Source of the DNA: Spirochaetes bacterium RBG_16_67_19
GTDB taxonomy: Bacteria > Spirochaetota > Spirochaetia > SZUA-6 > DRHE01
Assembly: GCA_001829505.1 (NCBI GenBank)
Contig: MIBK01000103.1
Coordinates: forward strand, 1-5,450
DNA: 5,450 nucleotides
Direction: 5' to 3'
Shown: positions 1 through 4,395 of the stretch, piece after piece
How the letters are laid out: every line of letters starts with the position of its first letter
Numbering within the stretch: position 1 is the first letter of the stretch
Made by a program: the position numbers and the translations under genes
The notes under the pieces: model-generated
Told to the model about the DNA's origin: nothing
Databases searched by the model: none
The model's input: the letters and a program-made list of their open reading frames with translations, nothing else

Positions 1-1009
1 GGCCTTCGGCCAGGGACTTGTAGTAGGCCAGGAAGTGCAGGGGGACCAGGCACAGGACGTCGCGCGCGAAATCCGCAAGCCCCGACTCCAACTCGACGAC
101 GTAGTCCGCGGAAGCGGCGATGCCGGAGTCGGCCTTCTGGCCGATGAACAGCAGCCGGCCCAGCAGACTTTTCATTTCGGCCATGAACTCGTCTTCCACC
201 ACGCGGGTGCGGTCGGTGCTCAGGACCGTGACCAGCATGCCGCGATCGACGTTGGACTTGGGACCGTGGCGGTAGTCCAGCAGGGGATAGGCGTCCGCTG
301 GAAGGAGCACCATTTCCTTTATCTTGAGCTGAGCTTCCCTGGCCAAACCGCGCAGGGAGCCGCTGGCCACGAAGGCGAACTTGCGTATGGCGGCCTCCTC
401 CCCGACCTCGCGGCCCAGCCGATGGAATCGCTCCATGCGCGCGCCGGCCAGCTCGGGCAGGCGGCGCAACTGACCAAGGTACTCGGCGTTGCCGGAGAGG
501 ATGCCGCCGGCCAGTTGGCCGCTCAGGACCATGCTGGTCAGGCTCTGGGTGGTGGTCACGCTCCGCTCGCCGGCCGGCTCCAGCACGATGGCCTCCGTGC
601 TTTGCCGCGCCAGGGGGCTGTCCGGCCGGCAGGTGAGCGCCAGGGTCGGCAGGTTCCGCCGCCGGGCCTCCTCACCGGCCAGGAGCGTCTCGGTGGTGGC
701 GCCGGAGCGCGAAATGGCCACGACCAACGCACGGCTGTCGGGGACCAGCACGGTCTCGGGGAAGAACACCAGCTCGGCCGCCGGGACCGCGCGGGCGCGG
801 ATGCCGGTGCAGCGCTGGAAAGCCGGGGCGATGGCTTCGGCCGCGTTCAGGCCGGAGCCGCAGCCGGTGAACAGCACTTCTTCCCGACCCCGGGCCATCT
901 TGCGCAGCCGGCCGGCCATGGCCTCCACGATCTGGATGCTGCGGGCCCACGCCTCGGGCTGGTTCTCGATTTCCTCCAGCATGTGCCGGTCATCTTGGCT
1001 CGGATTCAA
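1..1009 (-). CDS. SIS-domain sugar-phosphate isomerase/deaminase, AgaS/GlmS type (3' end beyond window)
   Basis: Predicted cytoplasmic enzyme that isomerises, or isomerises and deaminates, a phosphorylated sugar. 336 codons are visible. Two SIS lobes can be read. The first has GCGSGLNAAE at about residues 49-58 and the phosphate-binding loop SRSGATTET at 100-108, followed by a segment with ERSVTTTQS at 148-156. The second has EAQLKIKE at 225-232 and YRHGPKS at 246-252. E225, K229, E232 and H248 keep the spacing of the GlmS isomerase residues E481, K485, E488 and H504, so the site looks active. The HGPKS form resembles AgaS-like proteins more than GlmS, and no glutamine amidotransferase domain precedes it. 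I chose the TTG at 1009 because AGGAGG lies 6 bases upstream. The next in-frame ATG, at 982, has no such site. The TTG start overlaps the kinase gene by 20 bases, implying translational coupling. The substrate is unknown; an amino sugar, tagatose or a fructosamine phosphate are options. The family call is firm, the exact activity is not. Confidence 0.88.
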   Translation of the reverse strand, partial: MNPSQDDRHMLEEIENQPEAWARSIQIVEAMAGRLRKMARGREEVLFTGCGSGLNAAEAIAPAFQRCTGIRARAVPAAELVFFPETVLVPDSRALVVAISRSGATTETLLAGEEARRRNLPTLALTCRPDSPLARQSTEAIVLEPAGERSVTTTQSLTSMVLSGQLAGGILSGNAEYLGQLRRLPELAGARMERFHRLGREVGEEAAIRKFAFVASGSLRGLAREAQLKIKEMVLLPADAYPLLDYRHGPKSNVDRGMLVTVLSTDRTRVVEDEFMAEMKSLLGRLLFIGQKADSGIAASADYVVELESGLADFARDVLCLVPLHFLAYYKSLAEG

Positions 1010-1988
1010 TGTCCGCCTCCTGGATCAGTTTTATCGGGACCGCCTCCTCCTGCCTGGAGGCGAGGAACTCCTGGACCTGGCGCAGGCCGGCCACGATGCC
1101 GCCGCTGCCGGGTCGCTGCACGGCCAGGGCCCCGCAGGCGCTGGCGAAGCGGGCCGCCTCCGGCAGGTTCCAGCCGCCAAGAAACCCGTAGAGGAAGCCC
1201 GCGCCGAACACGTCCCCGGCACTGGTCACCTCGACGACGTTTACCCGGAAGGCGGGGCAGCGCCAGGCCTCGGCCCGGTTTCCGGCCAGGCAGCCGGCCG
1301 CGCCCATCTTGACCACGACCACCGCGTCCGGGGAGGCCAGCGCGGACAGTGCGGCCAACGCCTTCTCCGGCGCCTGCTCACCCGAGATTGCGGTGGCCTC
1401 GGCCTGGTTGGGCAGGAAGAGGTCGACCAGGGGCAGCAGGTCGCGGATTTCCTGCCCCCACCTGCCGGAGGGGTCCCAGCCGGGATCCAGGGAAGTGCTC
1501 CGCCCCCGGCGCCGGGCCTCCCGGAGCAACTCCGGCAGCTGCGGCCGCAGTGCCGCTTGCAGGTAGTACGAACCGACGTGCAGGTGGTCTGCCCAGGCCA
1601 GGCTGTCCTCGGTCACGTCACCGTGCCGGGCCTCGGCCGCGGAGCCGGCATACGTGGCATAGGCGCGCTCGGCGCCGGTGGAAAGCACCACCGTCACCCC
1701 GGTCCGTAGGGCGGGGTCGACGATCAGGCTGCCCGTGTCCACGTGCGCCGCGGAGAGCTCCCGCAACGCCAGGCGGCCGTAGTCGTCGTCGCCCACCCGG
1801 CCCGCGAAGCGGACGGCCAGCCCCAGCCGGGCGAGCGCTCGGGCCACGGTAGCCGTCTGCCCGCCGACCAGGAACTCCAGGCCGCGGGCGAGGGACTCCT
1901 CCTCGGCTGCGGGGAGGCGGTCCAGGCCTGTGAGCAGGAGATCCAGGTTGACATCCCCGACCGCCAGGACCCGCTTCACCGCATCCAT
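990..1988 (-). CDS. PfkB-family carbohydrate kinase
   Basis: A 332-residue cytoplasmic sugar kinase of the ribokinase/PfkB family, at the usual family length. It is expected to transfer phosphate from ATP to a sugar or sugar phosphate. The N-terminal strand VLAVGDVNLDLLL (residues 7-19) carries the conserved substrate-side aspartate. The first PfkB signature is at 42-56, GG followed by QTATVARALARLG. The core motif DLFLPNQAEA is at 189-198 and a VVVVKMGAAGC strand is at 223-233. The second signature, TSAGDVFGAGF, is at 255-265, with D259 as the predicted catalytic base. Two positions depart from the usual pattern: threonine at 46 where asparagine is common, and serine at 256 in the anion-hole loop where glycine is common. 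The ATG at 1988 is the first start after an in-frame stop; a GAGG lies 10 bases before it. The SIS gene follows with overlap, so kinase and isomerase/deaminase probably act on the same sugar. Ribokinase, fructokinase, tagatose-6-phosphate kinase and fructosamine kinase activities cannot be separated here. Confidence 0.92.
   Translation of the reverse strand: MDAVKRVLAVGDVNLDLLLTGLDRLPAAEEESLARGLEFLVGGQTATVARALARLGLAVRFAGRVGDDDYGRLALRELSAAHVDTGSLIVDPALRTGVTVVLSTGAERAYATYAGSAAEARHGDVTEDSLAWADHLHVGSYYLQAALRPQLPELLREARRRGRSTSLDPGWDPSGRWGQEIRDLLPLVDLFLPNQAEATAISGEQAPEKALAALSALASPDAVVVVKMGAAGCLAGNRAEAWRCPAFRVNVVEVTSAGDVFGAGFLYGFLGGWNLPEAARFASACGALAVQRPGSGGIVAGLRQVQEFLASRQEEAVPIKLIQEADIESEPR
1016..1021 (-). 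promoter_or_regulatory. Strong ribosome binding site that decides a TTG start
   Basis: On the minus strand this reads AGGAGG, followed by 6 bases and then TTG at 1009. It lies inside the last codons of the kinase gene. It is the best Shine-Dalgarno match near the SIS gene start and supports initiation at TTG rather than at the ATG at 982. Confidence 0.65.
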
Positions 1989-1996
1989 GGAAGCTC

Positions 1997-2025
1997 ATCC
2001 TCGCCTCCAGGCCTTGGCCTGTCAA
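1997..2025 (-). promoter_or_regulatory. Candidate promoter for the kinase/SIS operon
   Basis: On the minus strand there is an exact TTGACA (2025-2020), a 17-base spacer, then GAGGAT (2002-1997), a weak -10 match at 3 of 6. Transcription would begin almost at the ATG at 1988, giving a leaderless or very short leader, and the -10 would share bases with the weak GAGG ribosome site. The perfect -35 is the only strong part, so this is tentative. Confidence 0.35.
2008..2021. repeat. 14-bp perfect palindrome, possible operator
   Basis: CAGGCC-TT-GGCCTG has 6-base arms around a 2-base centre. It lies between the -35 and -10 of the candidate minus-strand promoter and touches the -35 hexamer. That is a typical position for a repressor site controlling a sugar operon. 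Short GC palindromes also occur by chance in DNA of this composition, so operator function is inferred from position only. Confidence 0.3.
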
Positions 2026-2048
2026 GGCGGCTCAGGGCCGCGTTTCTA

Positions 2049-2077
2049 TTGCCGAATCGGACCGGTCATGGTAGGAT
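2049..2077 (+). promoter_or_regulatory. Candidate sigma-70-type promoter of the redox operon
   Basis: TTGCCG (2049-2054) and TAGGAT (2072-2077) each match 4 of 6 consensus bases and are separated by exactly 17 bases. Transcription would start near 2084, leaving a leader of about 33 bases before the GTG at 2117. This is one of the least GC-rich spots in the intergenic region. Two short palindromes, CCGAATCGG (2052-2060) and GACCGGTC (2060-2067), fill much of the spacer and could bind a regulator, though they could also be chance. Confidence 0.45.
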
Positions 2078-2103
2078 ATCGGCGCCAACCTCCAGAGTAA
2101 GCG

Positions 2104-2109
2104 AAAGGG
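2104..2109 (+). promoter_or_regulatory. Ribosome binding site for the NuoE-like gene
   Basis: AAAGGG lies 7 bases before the GTG at 2117 and supports this non-ATG start. The surrounding 9-mer GAAAGGGCA (2103-2111) recurs exactly at 2562-2570, ahead of the next gene. Confidence 0.6.
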
Positions 2110-2116
2110 CACAATC

Positions 2117-2578
2117 GTGGAACATGTCGCGGATTCCTTCGAGCGCTTGCTCGAAGCCTGGCGGGGCCAAAAGGGCAACGTCATTCCCCTGCTGCAAAAA
2201 ACCCAGAAGCTGCGGGGCTTCCTCTCCAACGAGGACATGGCCCGCATCGCCCGGGTCACGGGCAAGTCCCCGGCGGAAATCTACGGGGTGGCCACCTTCT
2301 ACGCCCAGTTCCGCTTCCAGCCCCCGGGCCGGCACACCATGAAGGTTTGCCATGGGACGGCCTGCCACGTGAACGGGGCGGACTCGCTGGATACGACCTT
2401 GAAGATGGAGCTGGGCATCGAGACGGGCCAGACCACCGCGGACGGGGAGTACTCGCTGGAAAAGGTGGCCTGCCTGGGCTGCTGCTCCCTGGCTCCGGTG
2501 GTCATGCTGGACTCGGAGGTGCACGGCCGGCTCACCGGCGACAAGCTGAAGAAGGTCCTGAGAAAGGGCAAGTCATGA
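2117..2578 (+). CDS. NuoE-like thioredoxin-fold [2Fe-2S] subunit (HydC/HndA/BfuA-like)
   Basis: A 153-residue soluble electron-transfer subunit, the usual length for the NuoE (24-kDa) family. The N-terminal half is the helical NuoE region, with PLLQKTQKLRGFLS (24-37) and the hallmark IYGVATFYAQF (55-65). The C-terminal half is the thioredoxin-like ferredoxin. Its four expected ligands are present as C78-x4-C83 and C119-x3-C123, in VCHGTACHV and CLGCCSLAPVV; C122 is an extra cysteine. The start is GTG, supported by an AAAGGG site. The stop codon overlaps the ATG of the NuoF-like gene by 4 bases. In complex I and related diaphorases this subunit docks on the NADH/FMN subunit and holds the [2Fe-2S] cluster near the FMN. 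In bifurcating hydrogenases and transhydrogenases it is the small partner of HydB. The direct NuoF-like neighbour, with no quinone or membrane genes nearby, favours a soluble complex rather than complex I. Confidence 0.95.
   Translation: MEHVADSFERLLEAWRGQKGNVIPLLQKTQKLRGFLSNEDMARIARVTGKSPAEIYGVATFYAQFRFQPPGRHTMKVCHGTACHVNGADSLDTTLKMELGIETGQTTADGEYSLEKVACLGCCSLAPVVMLDSEVHGRLTGDKLKKVLRKGKS
2562..2570 (+). promoter_or_regulatory. Ribosome binding site for the NuoF-like gene
   Basis: GAAAGGGCA lies inside the last codons of the NuoE-like gene, with AAAGGG ending 6 bases before the ATG at 2575. It is the same 9-mer found before the NuoE-like start. It supports a start at 2575 rather than at in-frame upstream ATGs, such as the one at 2347, which would read through the NuoE-like gene in another frame. 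Confidence 0.55.
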
Positions 2579-4395
2579 GCGCGGTCACGGAGCTGGTGGT
2601 CGGCCTGGGCTCCTGCGGCATCGCCGCCGGAGCGCGGCAGGTGCACGAGGCCCTGCTGGCGGAGCTCGCCGCGCGCGGGCTGAAAGTCCCGGTGACTTCC
2701 ACCGGCTGCATCGGGGCCTGTCATCGCGAGCCCCTGGTGGAGGTGCGCACGGCTGGCGGACGCTTCCTGTACGGCGACCTGGACGCCGGGAAGGCCCGGC
2801 AGCTGGTGGAGGCCCACGTGGTCGGGGGCAGCCCCGTGCAGGAGCTGCTGATCCCCGAGGATTACCCCTACCTGGCCCGGCAGCGCAAGATCGTGCTGGC
2901 CAACTGCGGGGTCATCGACCCGGAGTCCCTCGAGGACTACCTGGCCGCCGAAGGCTACCAGGCCCTGCGCAAGGTCCTGACCTCCCTGACCCCGGAGCAG
3001 GTCATCGCCGAGGTGCAGACCTCCGGGCTGCGCGGGCGCGGCGGGGCGGGCTTCTCCACGGGCCTGAAGTGGTCCCTGGCCCGGTCCAGCCGCCCGGGCA
3101 AGCGCTACCTGGTGTGCAATGCGGACGAGGGGGACCCGGGGGCCTTCATGGACCGCAGCCTTTTGGAGAGCGACCCGCACGCGGTGCTGGAAGGCATGGC
3201 CATCGCGGCCTACGCCATCGGCGCGGACGAGGCCTACATGTACGTGCGGGCCGAGTACCCGCTGGCCATCAAGCGCCTGGAGATCGCCATCCAGCAGGCC
3301 AAGCAGAAGAAGCTCCTGGGTACGCGTATCATGGGGAGCGACTTCAGCTTCGAGATCCACGTCAAGGAAGGAGCCGGGGCCTTTGTCTGCGGAGAGGAGA
3401 CGGCCCTGATGAGCTCCATCGAGGGCAAACGCGGCATGCCCACGCTGCGCCCGCCCTTCCCCGCGGAGCGCGGGCTGTGGGGCGCCCCGACCAACATCAA
3501 CAACGTGGAGACCTACGGCAACGTCCCGTACATCCTGCGCAGGGGCGGGGCGGAGTACGCCAAGCTGGGCACGGCCAAGAGCAAGGGCACCAAGGTCTTC
3601 GCCCTGGCCGGCAAGATCAAGCACGGGGGCATGATCGAGGTGCCCATGGGCATCACCCTGCGCGAGGTGATCTTCGGGGTGGGTGGCGGCATCGCCGGGG
3701 ACAAGAAGTTCAAGGCCGTGCAGCTGGGCGGCCCCTCCGGGGGCTGCATCCCGGAAAGCCTGCTGGAAGTGCAGGTCGACTACGACTCGCTCACCGCCAC
3801 CGGGGCGATCATGGGCTCCGGGGGCATGGTGGTGATGGACGAGTCCACCTGCATGGTGGATGTGGCCCGCTACTTCCTGAGCTTCACCCAGAGCGAGTCC
3901 TGCGGCAAGTGCACCTTCTGCCGCATCGGCACCAAGCGGATGCTGGAGACCCTGGAGCGCATCTGCGGCGGCCAGGGCCGGATGTCCGACATCGATCTTC
4001 TTCAGGAGCTGGCGCTCAAGGTGCGCCTGGCTTCCTTGTGCGGCCTGGGGCAGACCGCGCCCAACCCTGTGCTCACCACCCTGCGGTACTTCCAGGAGGA
4101 GTACGAAGAGCACATCCGCGAGAAGCGCTGTCGGGCCAAACAGTGCCGGGCCCTGATCCGCTACCGCGTGATTCCCGAGACCTGCACGGGCTGCCTGGCC
4201 TGCGCCAAGGCCTGCCCGACCCAGGCCGCCGTGGGAGAACGAAAGAAAGTGCATACGATCATTCAGGACAAGTGCATCCAGTGCGGACTGTGCTTCCAGG
4301 CCTGCCGCTTCGACGCCATCGAGGTGCTCACCGGGCCGGAGGCGGCCGCCGTCGCTCCGACCGACGCCGGGGCCGCGGAAGGCGGTGCCGCGTGA
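2575..4395 (+). CDS. NuoF/HydB-like NADH-binding FMN iron-sulfur subunit with C-terminal 2x[4Fe-4S] ferredoxin
   Basis: A 606-residue soluble flavoprotein predicted to bind NADH and FMN. In order: a thioredoxin-like N-terminal domain (about 5-90) with C14, C45 and C49; the NADH/FMN core (about 100-330) with GRGGAGFSTGLKW (154-166), NADEGDPGAFMDR (182-194), GAGAFVCGEETAL (266-278) and NINNVET (307-313); an SLBB-like domain (about 340-410) with GGPSGG (385-390); and the NuoF cluster site C443-x2-C446-x2-C449 plus C489. At the C-terminus C537, C540, C543, C547 and C567, C570, C573, C577 form two [4Fe-4S] sites. Length and order match HydB/HndC/BfuB subunits, not the roughly 430-residue complex I NuoF, which lacks both end domains. 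H513, C519 and C524 form a cysteine/histidine cluster that could bind zinc. The N-terminal domain has only three of the four usual cysteines. The ATG overlaps the upstream stop, and the stop overlaps the next GTG. An Ala-rich tail (about 590-606) ends the protein. Confidence 0.95.
   Translation: MSAVTELVVGLGSCGIAAGARQVHEALLAELAARGLKVPVTSTGCIGACHREPLVEVRTAGGRFLYGDLDAGKARQLVEAHVVGGSPVQELLIPEDYPYLARQRKIVLANCGVIDPESLEDYLAAEGYQALRKVLTSLTPEQVIAEVQTSGLRGRGGAGFSTGLKWSLARSSRPGKRYLVCNADEGDPGAFMDRSLLESDPHAVLEGMAIAAYAIGADEAYMYVRAEYPLAIKRLEIAIQQAKQKKLLGTRIMGSDFSFEIHVKEGAGAFVCGEETALMSSIEGKRGMPTLRPPFPAERGLWGAPTNINNVETYGNVPYILRRGGAEYAKLGTAKSKGTKVFALAGKIKHGGMIEVPMGITLREVIFGVGGGIAGDKKFKAVQLGGPSGGCIPESLLEVQVDYDSLTATGAIMGSGGMVVMDESTCMVDVARYFLSFTQSESCGKCTFCRIGTKRMLETLERICGGQGRMSDIDLLQELALKVRLASLCGLGQTAPNPVLTTLRYFQEEYEEHIREKRCRAKQCRALIRYRVIPETCTGCLACAKACPTQAAVGERKKVHTIIQDKCIQCGLCFQACRFDAIEVLTGPEAAAVAPTDAGAAEGGAA
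4377..4382 (+). promoter_or_regulatory. Ribosome binding site for the GltD-like gene
   Basis: GGAAGG in the last codons of the NuoF-like gene ends 9 bases before the GTG at 4392. No comparable site precedes the in-frame ATG at 4488. It therefore supports the GTG start, which includes the basic N-terminal tail in the protein. Confidence 0.5.

Noticed and set aside
35..1312. Long plus-strand open frame of 425 codons opposite the SIS and kinase genes
   Set aside because: It encodes low-complexity Gly/Ala/Arg/Pro-rich sequence with no motifs and lies antisense to two genes with clear family motifs. It is a product of GC-rich codon use.
489..1709. Second long plus-strand frame of 406 codons
   Set aside because: Antisense to the same two genes, with no recognisable domain and a composition typical of shadow frames.
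2347..2574. N-terminal extension of the NuoF-like gene from an in-frame ATG at 2347
   Set aside because: The extra 76 codons overlap the NuoE-like gene in another frame and give low-complexity sequence. The ATG at 2575 has a ribosome site, a 4-base overlap and the expected domain start.
2299..4254. 651-codon minus-strand open frame opposite the NuoE- and NuoF-like genes
   Set aside because: It mirrors strongly conserved plus-strand coding sequence, is rich in His/Gly/Ala/Leu without motifs, and is explained by G/C-biased third positions.
2117..4395. Respiratory complex I (NuoE-NuoF) operon
   Set aside because: The NuoF-like protein has N- and C-terminal iron-sulfur extensions absent from complex I NuoF. 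The next gene is a GltD-like fusion rather than NuoG, and no membrane subunit is present.
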